A DNA stretch of 64,000 bases from Pontibacillus salipaludis (GTDB taxonomy: Bacteria > Bacillota > Bacilli > Bacillales > BH030062). Shown one piece after another: positions 1-9,000 of the stretch (position 1 is the stretch's first letter; the number at the start of each line of letters is the position of its first letter). The position numbers were made by a program, and so were the translations under genes. The notes below the pieces were generated by a model. That model saw only the letters and a program-made list of their open reading frames with translations, was not told the DNA's origin and searched no databases. The stretch covers positions 35,535 through 99,534 of the forward strand of contig NZ_BMIN01000016.1 in NCBI RefSeq assembly GCF_014642405.1, written 5' to 3'.

Positions 1-791
1 AGCGGGCCAGTGCGATTGCCTTCATGTTCACAGGGCTGACAGTTGCCACTGTAACAGGTGTTCCGCTTGGGACCTTTATTGGACAAGCCTTTGGTTGGAG
101 AGCAACATTCTGGGGTGTAGCGTTACTTGGACTAATTGGTGTTCTTTCTAGTGCCATATTAGTTCCGAAAAACCTTAAAGAAGCACCACCAGCAAAATTT
201 AGTGAACAGCTTAAGATCTTAACAAATGGTAAATTAATATTAGCTTTTGTTATTACTGGCTTAGGATATGGAGGTACGTTCGTTGCATTCACGTATCTAT
301 CTCCAATATTAGAAGATATTACTGGATTTAGTGCAAACTGGGTAAGCATGATCCTAGTTCTTTACGGCCTTGCAGTTGCAATAGGTAACACAATTGGTGG
401 GAAAGCATCTAACAAGAATCCACTTAAAGCACTGTTTTGGATGTTCGTATTCCAGGCTATTATTTTATTCATCTTAGCGGTTACTGCGCCATTTAAAGTA
501 CTTGGTTTAATCACGATTTTCTTCATGGGTCTCTTTGCATTCATGAATGTTCCTGCATTACAAATTCTAGTCGTAAACCTAGCTGAAAAGTATGTACCAT
601 CTGCTGTCAACGTTGCGTCGGCATTAAACATTGCAGCCTTTAACGTTGGTATTGCGATCGGTTCTTTCGTTGGTGGGTTAGTTGTAGACTCGATCGGCCT
701 TGAGCACACTCCATGGGTCGGTGCGGTCATGGTAGTAGGAGCTATTCTATTAACAGCTGTTCTTCGTTCAATGGAACGTAAAGAAGAATAG
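1..791 (+). CDS. MFS permease, 5'-truncated by the window edge
   Basis: Carboxy-terminal two thirds of a 12-helix major facilitator permease, probably a proton-coupled exporter. The frame is open from the first bases (R-A-S-A-I-A-F precedes the ATG at 24), so the real start lies upstream of the window. The stretch GVPLGTFIGQ followed by GWRATFW fits the glycine/proline-rich motif C of helix 5 in DHA1 drug:H+ antiporters (YdhP/AraJ type). About seven to eight hydrophobic segments follow and the protein ends in a charged RKEE tail. A terminator hairpin lies about 115 bases downstream. The substrate cannot be deduced. Confidence 0.85.
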   Translation, partial: RASAIAFMFTGLTVATVTGVPLGTFIGQAFGWRATFWGVALLGLIGVLSSAILVPKNLKEAPPAKFSEQLKILTNGKLILAFVITGLGYGGTFVAFTYLSPILEDITGFSANWVSMILVLYGLAVAIGNTIGGKASNKNPLKALFWMFVFQAIILFILAVTAPFKVLGLITIFFMGLFAFMNVPALQILVVNLAEKYVPSAVNVASALNIAAFNVGIAIGSFVGGLVVDSIGLEHTPWVGAVMVVGAILLTAVLRSMERKEE

Positions 792-905
792 TGTTGCATC
801 GGAACGAATGATGTGAGCTACAAGTATGTAGATAAAGAGCTTAAACAAGAATGGTTAGAGCGTTCCTATCTTCACTTCACATCATCTGCTAATAGGCAGA
901 CCAAC

Positions 906-938
906 GCCCAGGCTTTGAAGAGCCTGGGCACTTTTTAT
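906..938 (+). terminator. Rho-independent terminator after the MFS gene
   Basis: A perfect 9-bp stem, GCCCAGGCT (906-914) with AGCCTGGGC (921-929), encloses a 6-base loop and is followed by CACTTTTT. It separates the MFS permease from the next gene. Confidence 0.85.
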
Positions 939-984
939 TGCATTTTGCTCCAATTTATGGATAAAATTGGCCTGGGGGTGAGCG

Positions 985-1500
985 TTGGCTGTGGATCAAG
1001 AGAAAGTTAATCGTCCTCATTATCTTTTTATTGCTCTTTATTTTGTCAGTTTAGGATTCCTGATTTGGGCTCTTAAAAACATCTCGTTGAGCAATGCTTT
1101 GAGGTACGGGGCACCGTTATTAGTGGTAATCTCAAGTATTACATACATTCGTTCTAATAAGGTTCAATCTTATGTACATAACTATTTGCAAGAAAAGGGA
1201 GCCACCCGAGGAATCCTTTTTCCTATCATAACAATCTTGCAAACGGTTTGTTTTATTGTGTTTCTCTATCAAGATCATGGAGCGTATGTCGTTAATGGTC
1301 AAAGTCGGTACGATGATTATATGTTTACAGAATTTAAATCGAAAACAGCTATTTCAGGCATATTCTTTTTGATGGGCATTCGAACAATGATCACAGGGGG
1401 GCTTGAAAAAAATAAAGCTTCGATATGGGGTGGTTTAGGTATCATTTTAATTTCTTTGGTCATGGTATATAGACTAGGGATAAGCTATCACATATGGTAA
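985..1500 (+). CDS. Five-helix membrane protein of unknown function
   Basis: I do not recognise the family. The 171-residue protein has about five hydrophobic segments (roughly residues 12-29, 37-54, 73-94, 122-138 and 146-165) and only short loops, so it should lie in the cytoplasmic membrane. It starts at TTG 985, chosen because GGGGG at 974-978 is well placed as a ribosome site. It stands alone between two terminators (906-938 and 1522-1552), so it is probably monocistronic. Confidence 0.65.
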   Translation: MAVDQEKVNRPHYLFIALYFVSLGFLIWALKNISLSNALRYGAPLLVVISSITYIRSNKVQSYVHNYLQEKGATRGILFPIITILQTVCFIVFLYQDHGAYVVNGQSRYDDYMFTEFKSKTAISGIFFLMGIRTMITGGLEKNKASIWGGLGIILISLVMVYRLGISYHIW

Positions 1501-1521
1501 GCTGTTGAATAGCATTAGATG

Positions 1522-1552
1522 GGGGAGCATTGCCGATGTGCTCTCCTTTTTA
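1522..1552 (+). terminator. Terminator after the five-helix membrane protein
   Basis: GGGGAGCA (1522-1529) pairs with TGCTCTCC (1539-1546), with one G-U pair, and is followed by six T residues. Confidence 0.75.
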
Positions 1553-1754
1553 ATGTCTTTTAAAAATAGGCGGATATATCTAAAGGAGGTAAAAAGGCTA
1601 TGTCTAAAGGTACATGCGTTCGCATTTAAAATAGTCTTTTGACCTATTGAAATGTGACAACCTATAATGCTATAGATTCAATTGTTCCAAAAATGATTGA
1701 AAATTCTAACAATAATAGTATTATTAGGTTAACACTATAGAGAAGGGTGATGAT

Positions 1755-2333
1755 ATGGATCAGGTTTATTCACTAGTCGAGCTTTGGGACATCTTTAAGT
1801 TGGCGATTTTAGTAAGCTTAGTGGGTGCTTTAATAGGTCATTATAAGAGGAATGCTTGTATTTTACTTCCGATTGTTAGCATTGATTTCAAGTTCAAGGG
1901 GTTTGAGGAGTGGAGCCGTTCTTCCCACCGTGGGTTGATCAAGGCGCTTATGCTGGTTGTTACGATTGTGAATGCGTGCATTAGCTTCCTGTTGTTTTTA
2001 GTGGGAATTCGGTACGGAGATAATAAGAATACCGATCCAATCTTATTTGAGCTAGGAGTAATAGGAGATCTAATTATTGGGGTTGGCGCTGGTATTATTG
2101 CAAAGAGTACTGTGACGTTGACGGGTACAGAAAATCAGCTATCTATTATTGTGACGTCGTTATTAGCAGGTTATGCTGGGTTATCGTACATTCAAAAGTA
2201 TCAAAAAGAATCTCTTGAAAATGCCTGTATTGATTATGAACAAAAATTAGCCTGCTCAGAAGAGGATCGAAGCCCGCATGTGTACCGTAAGAAAGACTCT
2301 TCCGATGAAATTGCGGCAACAAAGGAACCATAA
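1755..2333 (+). CDS. Membrane protein of unknown function with charged C-terminal tail
   Basis: A 192-residue protein with about four hydrophobic segments (near residues 10-28, 62-85, 98-120 and 127-147). The last 40 residues are hydrophilic and lysine/glutamate-rich and should be cytoplasmic. The ATG is preceded by GAAGGGTGAT. The family is not recognised. The next small gene starts 27 bases downstream with no terminator between, so the two are probably cotranscribed. Confidence 0.6.
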   Translation: MDQVYSLVELWDIFKLAILVSLVGALIGHYKRNACILLPIVSIDFKFKGFEEWSRSSHRGLIKALMLVVTIVNACISFLLFLVGIRYGDNKNTDPILFELGVIGDLIIGVGAGIIAKSTVTLTGTENQLSIIVTSLLAGYAGLSYIQKYQKESLENACIDYEQKLACSEEDRSPHVYRKKDSSDEIAATKEP

Positions 2334-2360
2334 ATACTACTCCACGGAAAGAGGTTTGTT

Positions 2361-2588
2361 ATGAAAGTCCGATTAACTCAAGAAGAGAGAGAGCAACTGG
2401 AATCATATTTACAGGTCTTGCAAAATCCTTTTGAATCCATTGCAAAACGAAGACTTGCGAAAAGTAAGTTTGATATGATTTACAATCGAGCAGCCGCAAG
2501 AACCGCGAACTCGCTAGGTTCTTGTATAAATAAAGAAAACCAAGCTGCTTGCTCAAACGAAGGGGAAGAAAATCCTTCCAACCTGTAG
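2361..2588 (+). CDS. Small hydrophilic protein of unknown function
   Basis: A 75-residue charged protein without hydrophobic segments. The first 50 residues look helical (LTQEEREQLESYL) and there are three cysteines. The ATG at 2361 follows GAGGT at a suitable distance. It lies 27 bases after the preceding membrane-protein gene, and its stop codon lies inside the terminator hairpin, which supports a real transcription unit. No function can be assigned. Confidence 0.55.
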   Translation: MKVRLTQEEREQLESYLQVLQNPFESIAKRRLAKSKFDMIYNRAAARTANSLGSCINKENQAACSNEGEENPSNL

Positions 2589-2628
2589 AGAGCAGATCCA
2601 AACTCCCTATAGTTGGAAGGGTTTTTTT
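2574..2628 (+). terminator. Terminator overlapping the end of the small gene
   Basis: CCTTCCAAC (2574-2582) pairs with GTTGGAAGG (2612-2620) and is followed by seven T residues. The 29-base loop is long, but the stem is perfect. Confidence 0.7.
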
Positions 2629-2651
2629 CTGCTTAATTGCTTTACTAAGCT

Positions 2652-2701
2652 AACGCGTGCCAGACACCCTTTACTGAGGTAAAGGGTGTCTGGCACGCGT
2701 T
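2652..2701. repeat. GTGCCAGACACC palindromic repeat, copy 1
   Basis: Two perfect 23-bp arms (2652-2674 and 2679-2701) separated by the loop TGAG. The core is GTGCCAGACACCCTTTA and its complement. The same core recurs at 4119-4168 and 16086-16133, with a compact relative at 7321-7347. It lies between the previous terminator and the dinB promoter region. Confidence 0.9.
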
Positions 2702-2771
2702 TGTTCTTTACTGTATTAAAGAGTAGTATGGCAGGAGAGCGTAGTAGAGGCATATATGTTACAATACATAT

Positions 2772-2785
2772 AGAACGAATGTTCG
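2772..2785 (+). promoter_or_regulatory. LexA (SOS) box upstream of dinB
   Basis: The sequence AGAACGAATGTTCG contains GAAC-N4-GTTC, the core of the Bacillus LexA/DinR operator (CGAAC-N4-GTTCG). It ends 22 bases before the dinB start codon, where bound LexA would block transcription. Confidence 0.85.
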
Positions 2786-2807
2786 TTAGAGAGGAGGTGT
2801 TCTGATT

Positions 2808-4079
2808 TTGTCGAAGTGGTATCCAAAGAACGGAAGAGTCATTTTTCATGTAGATATGAATAGTTTTTATGCGTCTGTAGAGATGGCCTATAATCCGGAA
2901 TTAAAAGGGAAACCTCTTGCGATAGCGGGGAATCCTGAGGAACGAAAGGGAATCGTTGTAACTGCAAGTTATGAAGCCCGGGATAAAGGTGTAAAGACGA
3001 CAATGCCCTTGTGGCAAGCGAGACGTCTTTGTCCGAATATGATTGTGATGCGTCCCAATTTTGAACGCTATCGTAAGGCTTCAAGGGAAATGTTCTCGAT
3101 ACTTTCCCAAGTTACACCACTTGTACAACCTGTTTCGATTGACGAAGGATATATGGATATAACTGATTGCGCTGATCAGGGCACCCCTCTAGAGATTGCG
3201 AAATGGATTCAAGATACGGTTATGGAACAGCTTGAACTTCCTTGTTCAATAGGTATTGCACCTAACAAGTTCTTAGCTAAGATGGCTTCAGATATGAAGA
3301 AGCCAATGGGAATTACTGTCCTCAGAAAGCGTGATATTCCTAATAAATTATGGCCCATGCCAGTGCGTGAGATGTATGGTGTTGGAGAGAAAACGGCTGA
3401 GAAATTAAACGCTAGTCATATCCAAACAATTGAGGATCTTGCTAAAGCTGATGTTTATGTTTTAAAAGGGAAACTTGGGATTAACGGTGAACGACTTCAA
3501 AATCGTGCAAATGGTATTGATGATCGTTTGGTTGATCCTGATGCAGTGAGTGAATTCAAAAGCATTGGAAACTCTCAAACATTGCCTCATGATACAACGG
3601 ATGATAATGAGATTACAAAACTACTGCGACAGTTATCTCAAAAAGTAGCAGACCGGATGGAAAATAAAGAAGTTGTTTCGAGAAACATCCAGTTAATGAT
3701 TCGTTATCATGATCGTAAGACGATTACGAGAAGTAAGCAATTACCCGAATATATAAGTAAGGTGGAAGAGATCTATCAGTATGCAATGAAGCTATGGGAA
3801 GATCATTGGAACGGTGATCCTATAAGACTAATGGGCGTTACAGCGCAAGACCTTAGTGAAAAACAAGATGCGACTATGCAACTTGACTTATTCACATATG
3901 AGAGCGAAGCGAAAAACGAAAAATTGTACTCTGCTATAGGAGAACTTACTGATAAATATGGTACGAATCCATTTAAGAAATTAAAAGCCAAACCAAAGGC
4001 AACGCCCACAACAAGTTTTCAGAAGGACTTTCTAGACGATTTCAAAAAAGTAAACCGATCTGACCATGAAACAAACTAG
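2808..4079 (+). CDS. dinB: DNA polymerase IV (Y-family translesion polymerase)
   Basis: A 423-residue error-prone polymerase that extends primers past DNA damage. The palm carries the metal-binding FHVDMNSFYASVE at about residues 13-25 and SIDEGYMDIT near residue 109. A helix-hairpin-helix (GVGEKTAEKL) and the little-finger domain follow. QLDLF near residue 370 fits the consensus for binding the beta clamp. Translation starts at TTG 2808, eight bases after GAGGAGGTG. A LexA box lies just upstream, so induction by DNA damage is expected. The length is typical for the family and the gene appears monocistronic. Confidence 0.96.
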   Translation: MSKWYPKNGRVIFHVDMNSFYASVEMAYNPELKGKPLAIAGNPEERKGIVVTASYEARDKGVKTTMPLWQARRLCPNMIVMRPNFERYRKASREMFSILSQVTPLVQPVSIDEGYMDITDCADQGTPLEIAKWIQDTVMEQLELPCSIGIAPNKFLAKMASDMKKPMGITVLRKRDIPNKLWPMPVREMYGVGEKTAEKLNASHIQTIEDLAKADVYVLKGKLGINGERLQNRANGIDDRLVDPDAVSEFKSIGNSQTLPHDTTDDNEITKLLRQLSQKVADRMENKEVVSRNIQLMIRYHDRKTITRSKQLPEYISKVEEIYQYAMKLWEDHWNGDPIRLMGVTAQDLSEKQDATMQLDLFTYESEAKNEKLYSAIGELTDKYGTNPFKKLKAKPKATPTTSFQKDFLDDFKKVNRSDHETN

Positions 4080-4103
4080 CGTTGATAGCTAGTTTGTTTT
4101 TTA
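4071..4103 (+). terminator. Terminator of dinB
   Basis: ACAAACTAGC (4071-4080) pairs with GCTAGTTTGT (4088-4097) around a 7-base loop and runs into six T residues. The stem includes the end of the dinB coding sequence. Confidence 0.85.
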
Positions 4104-4118
4104 TTGCTTCACAGTAAG

Positions 4119-4168
4119 AAAGCGTGCCAGACACCCTTTAACCAAGTAAAGGGTGTCTGGCACGCTTT
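4119..4168. repeat. GTGCCAGACACC palindromic repeat, copy 2
   Basis: Two 22-bp complementary arms (4119-4140 and 4147-4168) around the loop ACCAAG. The core matches the copy at 2652-2701. T residues after the second arm could let it act as a backup terminator behind dinB. Confidence 0.88.
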
Positions 4169-4326
4169 TTCGCTTTATATAACTAAAGGGATAAATGTTT
4201 TGAAATGAAATGGTTTATTTAGTTCAAAAAATATTGTCTTCTGACATATACTGAGGTAAGATGAAAAGGAAGAGAAATGAAATGATTTTGTGTATATATT
4301 TCAAATTTTGAAATGGAGATGAGCGT

Positions 4327-5028
4327 ATGAGTATCGTGCTATGGAATGTAAACAGGATTTATCAAAGTGGTGAAGTAAACGTTCATGCGTTAAAGAATGC
4401 CTCAATTGAAATTCCTGATAAGCAAATCGTGGCTATTCTCGGTCCATCAGGTTCTGGTAAGTCTACGTTACTCAATGTAATTGGAGGCATTGACCGTCAT
4501 GATGAAGGAGAAATTACGGTTCATGACCATGATTTGACTAAAATGAAAGATAAGGAACTTACAGAATACCGAAGGAACACCCTTGGCTTTATCTTTCAAC
4601 AGTATAATCTCATGCCAACCTTAACAGTTGAAGAAAACGTAGAGGTAGGGAAAGAGTTAAGTCAAAACCCTTTAAATATGAAAGATACGTTAGAAAAAGT
4701 TGGCATGTGGGACAAAAAGGATAAGTTTCCTTATCAATTAAGTGGGGGAGAACAACAGCGTGTTGCCATCGCGCGAGCACTTATAAAAAACCCTCGCGTA
4801 CTTCTGTGTGATGAACCAACTGGCGCTTTAGATGAGGAGACAGGGAAGAAAATCCTTAGTCTTTTAAAATATGTAAATGAGACATATGGTACAACTGTTT
4901 GTATTATTACTCACAATAACGGTATCGGAGAAATGGCTCATAAGGTAGTTAGAATGAAAAGCGGTGAAATTATTGAGCACTATTATAATGAGGAACCGGT
5001 TGATCCAGAGAAGGTGAAATGGGTATGA
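4327..5028 (+). CDS. ABC transporter ATP-binding protein (LolD/MacB type)
   Basis: The cytoplasmic ATPase of a two-gene ABC system. Walker [10 protein letters not shown] lies at residues 39-47, the signature LSGGEQQ at 138-144, and Walker B with the catalytic glutamate in [12 protein letters not shown] at 159-170. Family members power FtsX-like permeases that move lipoproteins, peptides or antimicrobials rather than small nutrients. The gene overlaps the permease gene by an ATGA junction, so the products should form one complex. No two-component system lies alongside, unlike many antimicrobial-peptide sensor/exporter loci. Confidence 0.93.
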   Translation: MSIVLWNVNRIYQSGEVNVHALKNASIEIPDKQIVAILGPSGSGKSTLLNVIGGIDRHDEGEITVHDHDLTKMKDKELTEYRRNTLGFIFQQYNLMPTLTVEENVEVGKELSQNPLNMKDTLEKVGMWDKKDKFPYQLSGGEQQRVAIARALIKNPRVLLCDEPTGALDEETGKKILSLLKYVNETYGTTVCIITHNNGIGEMAHKVVRMKSGEIIEHYYNEEPVDPEKVKWV

Positions 5029-7301
5029 TCCTTAGAAAAAGTATACTTCGTCAATTTAAGGAGAAGAAATTTCAGTATTTTGGTGTAATCATTCTTCTAC
5101 TATTATCTATTATGCTGTATGTATCCATGTCAATGGGAATCTCGACTTTGGATAACCGAAATGATCAATTTAAAGAAGAATACATGCAGGAAGATTTCCA
5201 TATGATTTTAGCTAATGAAGTGTCTTCAGATCAACTTGAAGAATGGGAAAAGAATTATAATTTATCTTTAGAAGAACGACTTTACGGAGATATTCCTTAC
5301 AATGGGAATGGAACAACTCTTAGGCTATTCTCAAATACAAATAAGATCAACATCCCTTACGCCTCGGAAGGGAAACTGCCTGAAGAAGCAGACGAGATCG
5401 CTCTATCTCCCGTTTTCGCTAAAGCTCATCATATTACCGTTGGAGATGAAATCGATGTAAAGGGCCGAACATTAAAGGTAACAGGCTTAGTGTATCTTCC
5501 GGATTATATTTATGTTCTTGAACGTGAAAGTGATCTTCTTAGTGATCCGAATACGTTTGGAATCGGGATGACGACTGAACATACCCTTCAATCTATTGCT
5601 GATAAAACAGTAACTCAAATTTTAGGGAACGAGGCATCAGAAGAAGAAAGGAATGCCTTTAAATCCGCTGTTACGGAAAACTATTCTTTGTTGAAATGGA
5701 TGAACCAAGAAGAGAATCCTAGAATTCAATTTGTAGAATCAGAGATTGAAAGTTCAGAGACGATGATTACAACACTACCGCTATTTATATTAGCGTTATC
5801 TGTTTTTATGGTTCTTATGATTATGAAGCGACGGTTAGAAATGCAACGAAAAGAAATTGGAACCATGAAAGCGTTAGGCTATCGGAACAGTGAACTGACA
5901 AAGCATTATATGATGTATGCGACTATTATTGGACTCGTTGGGTCTATTTTAGGCGTGACAGCTGGTGCAGCTTTATCGATTCCCATAACCGACCTATATT
6001 CCAATTACTTCAATCTACCTAGCATTTCATACTTTGATTGGGATCCTAGAGTACTTGTAATTGGCTTCTTCGTGCCAAATATAATATTACTCATCATGAC
6101 GTATTTTGTTATCAAAAAACCGTTGCAACAGTCTCCGCTCGATTTATTACGGCCAAAGGATACATCAAAAGGGAAGAAGTCATTATTAGAACGATTGCCG
6201 ATTATTAACAAAGGGAGCTTTATTTCACGCTTTCGTATTCGACTGTTAGCCAGAAGTAAAGCAAGAGCTGTTTACATTCTTTTGGGGGTTATGTTTTCAA
6301 GTATTCTATTGATCTTTGGAGCTACGATGTACAAAGGAATGGACGGAATTGTGGATTCAACCTATAAAGATATCATGACATATAATTACGCTGCTCATTT
6401 CAAAACCTTACAACAAGAAGAGACAACTAAAGGCGAAAGTCCCTTTACAGTAGCTGAAGCAGATATTATCGAAATAAATGGAGAAAAAGCCAAGGAAATT
6501 GAGCAACAGTCTATGATTTACGGGATAGAACCTGACACTGAACACATTCAGCTCCAAACCGAAGATGGGAAACTACTTCATTCAACACTTAAAAATGGAG
6601 TGGTGTTAAGCGAACCGTTTGCAAGTGCGCTAGGTCTTTCAAAAGGGGATACGATTACTCTTGAAAATGCGTACAACAACAAGACGATAGAGAAAGAAGT
6701 CACAGGAATAGCTAAGGTTTATATTGGTTTTTCTATTTATAGTGAGCGAAGTGAAGTCAACGAATTTCTTGGCTATCCAAAAGGGGTATATACGGCCAAA
6801 TGGACAGAAGATAAGCCAGATAACTCGGAAGACGTATTATTTATAGAGAATAAGCAAGATATTATAGAGAACTTCGAATCAACGTCTTCCTTAACCCGTT
6901 ATTCTGTCTTTGGAATAGCAGGTTTCGCATTCTTAATTGGAGTTATTGTCTTAACACTTATTACGAATCTAATTGTAGAAGAGAATTCGCCTTCTATTTC
7001 TCTGTTTAAAGTTATGGGGTACAAAGACCAAGAAATTTCTAGGCTAATGATTAACGTTTATACGCCAATCGTCCTTCTAGGATTCCTTTTATCTGTTCCT
7101 ATTGGAATTCTTAGCATTGAACAGCTTATGAATTCAATAGTTGAACAAACAGGATTTGCAATGCCTGTTCAATTGAGCTGGTTAATGATTCTGATTAGTC
7201 TTATGATCATCCTATTCACGTATTACGTCTCGCTTTTCTTATCTAGAAGAAAACTAAAAAACGTCTCTCTTCAAGAAGCTCTTAACAAACAACAAGATTA
7301 A
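5025..7301 (+). CDS. FtsX-family ABC permease
   Basis: The membrane partner of the preceding ATPase, about 758 residues. An N-terminal helix is followed by an extracytoplasmic domain (about 40-245), a group of three helices near 245-370 with a KRRLEMQRKEIGTMKALG coupling region, a second helix near 410-430, another extracytoplasmic domain, and three C-terminal helices. This is a duplicated FtsX layout. The ATG at 5025 gives an ATGA overlap with the ATPase stop and sits at a normal distance from GAGAAGGTGA. An in-frame ATG at 5019 is possible but lies too close to that site. The cargo is unknown. Confidence 0.9.
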   Translation: MILRKSILRQFKEKKFQYFGVIILLLLSIMLYVSMSMGISTLDNRNDQFKEEYMQEDFHMILANEVSSDQLEEWEKNYNLSLEERLYGDIPYNGNGTTLRLFSNTNKINIPYASEGKLPEEADEIALSPVFAKAHHITVGDEIDVKGRTLKVTGLVYLPDYIYVLERESDLLSDPNTFGIGMTTEHTLQSIADKTVTQILGNEASEEERNAFKSAVTENYSLLKWMNQEENPRIQFVESEIESSETMITTLPLFILALSVFMVLMIMKRRLEMQRKEIGTMKALGYRNSELTKHYMMYATIIGLVGSILGVTAGAALSIPITDLYSNYFNLPSISYFDWDPRVLVIGFFVPNIILLIMTYFVIKKPLQQSPLDLLRPKDTSKGKKSLLERLPIINKGSFISRFRIRLLARSKARAVYILLGVMFSSILLIFGATMYKGMDGIVDSTYKDIMTYNYAAHFKTLQQEETTKGESPFTVAEADIIEINGEKAKEIEQQSMIYGIEPDTEHIQLQTEDGKLLHSTLKNGVVLSEPFASALGLSKGDTITLENAYNNKTIEKEVTGIAKVYIGFSIYSERSEVNEFLGYPKGVYTAKWTEDKPDNSEDVLFIENKQDIIENFESTSSLTRYSVFGIAGFAFLIGVIVLTLITNLIVEENSPSISLFKVMGYKDQEISRLMINVYTPIVLLGFLLSVPIGILSIEQLMNSIVEQTGFAMPVQLSWLMILISLMIILFTYYVSLFLSRRKLKNVSLQEALNKQQD

Positions 7302-7320
7302 ATTTGATAGACTTTATCAC

Positions 7321-7347
7321 AGTAAAGGGTGCCTGGCACCCTTTACT
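7321..7347. repeat. Compact palindrome related to the GTGCCAGACACC family
   Basis: Two perfect 13-base arms, AGTAAAGGGTGCC (7321-7333) and GGCACCCTTTACT (7335-7347), flank a single T. It shares the AGTAAAGGGTG half-sequence with the longer palindromes at 2.65 and 4.12 kb, but the centre is collapsed. It lies 20 bases after the permease gene and may also help end its transcript. Confidence 0.8.
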
Positions 7348-7411
7348 CATTTAGAGCATTCAATAACAAGGGGTTTACAGATTTGTATCGTTTTGGTAAT
7401 GTTGTAGCAAT

Positions 7412-7692
7412 TATAATATAAGCTATGAAGAGAAGAGTAGATCATATCGTTTCTTTCAGAGAGCTCTCGGTTGGTGAAAGAGGGTAGAAGCGCCTGATTG
7501 AAACAAGCCTCTGAGCTGCGCATGGGAACTAGTTGTGGGATCATGTGCCAGGAGCTCCTGTTACAGAGCTAGGGTATAAGCAAAGAATGCCGTACCTGAA
7601 AAGGTTAATATGGTGACATATTAACGAATTGGGGTGGCACCGCGGAAAAACCCGCCCCCAAGATGAACAAATCTTGGGGGTGGGTTTTTTTA
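7412..7692 (+). promoter_or_regulatory. Promoter and T-box leader upstream of the DHA3 exporter
   Basis: A -10 box TATAAT (7412-7417) precedes a leader of about 270 bases with T-box hallmarks. The AGTA motif is at 7436-7439, AGAGAG at 7458-7463, GGTTGGTG in the apical loop, and GAA before the specifier at 7500-7502. The antiterminator T-box is GGTGGCACCGCGG (7633-7645). A strong terminator follows: 16-bp arms at 7649-7664 and 7671-7686, then a T run. The specifier is AAC (Asn, 7502-7504) or ACA (Thr, 7503-7505) depending on register. The C in the TGGC bulge predicts a tRNA with G73, which favours Asn. Uncharged tRNA should allow read-through into the exporter gene. Confidence 0.92.
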
Positions 7693-7757
7693 TGTTGAAA
7701 TTAATACAGATTCATTCTTCCTAAATCACATCTAATCTTGCTGGAGGAGGGAAATGA

Positions 7758-8999
7758 ATGAGTCGAATGAAGAAAGACAAACGGTGGTCTGCTTCAGTAT
7801 TTTTGCTAGCGGCACTTGGGATCTCTACGATTGGTGACTGGGTTTTCCTGATTGCTTTGAATTTGATGGTATTGAATAAGACGGGATCCCCTTTTGCCGT
7901 CACGATCTTATATTTATTAAGACCTGCTGCCATGGTCGTGACTAATATATGGGCAGGTAGTTTTGTTGATCGTATTGATCAGCGAAATACAATGTTATGG
8001 TTAGACCTTTTTAGAGGGATGCTTGTCCTCTTCATCTCAATAACAACGAACCTATCACTGATCTATGGCCTTGTCTTCCTAATTTACATGGGAAGTTCAA
8101 TAAGTGAGACAACAACTTTGTCTTATATGACAAAACTTGTTCCAGTAGAGAAAAGGAAACGTTTTAATGCCTGGAGAAGTCTGTTGGATTCAGGTGGATT
8201 TGTACTAGGTCCTGCGATTGCGGGTTTATTATTTATAATTAGCAGTTTAAATGTTGCCATTGCATTAAACGGATTATCCTTTATTATATCTGCTCTTATC
8301 GTTTTAAAGCTCCCTAAAATGAGCGTATGTAAACCTGAAATAGAGGAATTCGAGAATATGTCGTTAGACTTACTGTTGAAAGACTTCAAAGCCGTCTGGC
8401 ATTTTACGAAAACCTCTCGTAAAATTATAGTGACATACTCTTTAGTCGCTTTATTGATGATTGGGGCTACTGCTATTGATTCTTTAGAAGCGGCATTTTC
8501 GAAAAATGTATTATCTCTATCTGATAAAGAATATGGATTTCTGGTAAGTATAGCGGGCGCGGGGTATGTTTGTGGTGCTCTAGCTATGATTGTCTTGGCT
8601 AAACGCTTAGAAAATCGTTTAGTAGTATGGGGAGGGTCTATTCTTGTATCTTGTGGGTATATAACCTATGGATTCTCGACGATCTTCATTCAAGCTGCAG
8701 CAGGATTCTTTCTCCTTTCCTTCTTTATGGCCTGGGTCCAGACTGGATTTAACACATATGTACAGCAATCGGTTCCAGCGCTTATGATTGGCAGGATTTC
8801 AAGTATATATGGTTGGATCGAAGCACTACTTACACTATTAGCGACTATTGTTATAGGAATGACAGCTGAAATCGTTTCTATTCAAAGTTCTGTAGCGGTT
8901 GCTACCCTTTGTGTGTTGGGAGTCATTGTTATTCTCCTTTGTGTTTCCCTATATCCAAAAGGTTCTTCCATCAAGCAATCGGATACCAATATTGAATAA
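7758..8999 (+). CDS. MFS exporter of the DHA3 (MefA/EntS-like) type
   Basis: A 413-residue permease with about 12 hydrophobic helices. Between helices 2 and 3 it carries AGSFVDRIDQRNTM, the form of motif A found in macrolide- and siderophore-efflux permeases of the DHA3 group. A charged cytoplasmic loop (about 190-215) divides the halves. The ATG follows GGAGGAGGGAAATGA. It is the only gene behind the T-box leader and is closed by a hairpin at 9001-9026. Family members export drugs or natural products. Its control by tRNA charging suggests an amino acid, a peptide or a tRNA-synthetase inhibitor as substrate, but that is inference. Confidence 0.88.
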   Translation: MSRMKKDKRWSASVFLLAALGISTIGDWVFLIALNLMVLNKTGSPFAVTILYLLRPAAMVVTNIWAGSFVDRIDQRNTMLWLDLFRGMLVLFISITTNLSLIYGLVFLIYMGSSISETTTLSYMTKLVPVEKRKRFNAWRSLLDSGGFVLGPAIAGLLFIISSLNVAIALNGLSFIISALIVLKLPKMSVCKPEIEEFENMSLDLLLKDFKAVWHFTKTSRKIIVTYSLVALLMIGATAIDSLEAAFSKNVLSLSDKEYGFLVSIAGAGYVCGALAMIVLAKRLENRLVVWGGSILVSCGYITYGFSTIFIQAAAGFFLLSFFMAWVQTGFNTYVQQSVPALMIGRISSIYGWIEALLTLLATIVIGMTAEIVSIQSSVAVATLCVLGVIVILLCVSLYPKGSSIKQSDTNIE

Positions 9000-9000
9000 A

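Noticed and set aside
813..1010. 65-codon plus-strand frame after the MFS gene
   Set aside because: It runs through the terminator at 906-938, overlaps the next gene's start and lacks a ribosome site.
1600..1629. Nine-codon frame (MSKGTCVRI) behind a strong TAAAGGAGGT site
   Set aside because: Too short to support as a gene without expression data. The ribosome-site match may be chance or mark a decayed start.
7347..7544. 65-codon minus-strand frame across the T-box leader
   Set aside because: The region is explained by a conserved RNA structure on the plus strand, and the frame has no ribosome site.
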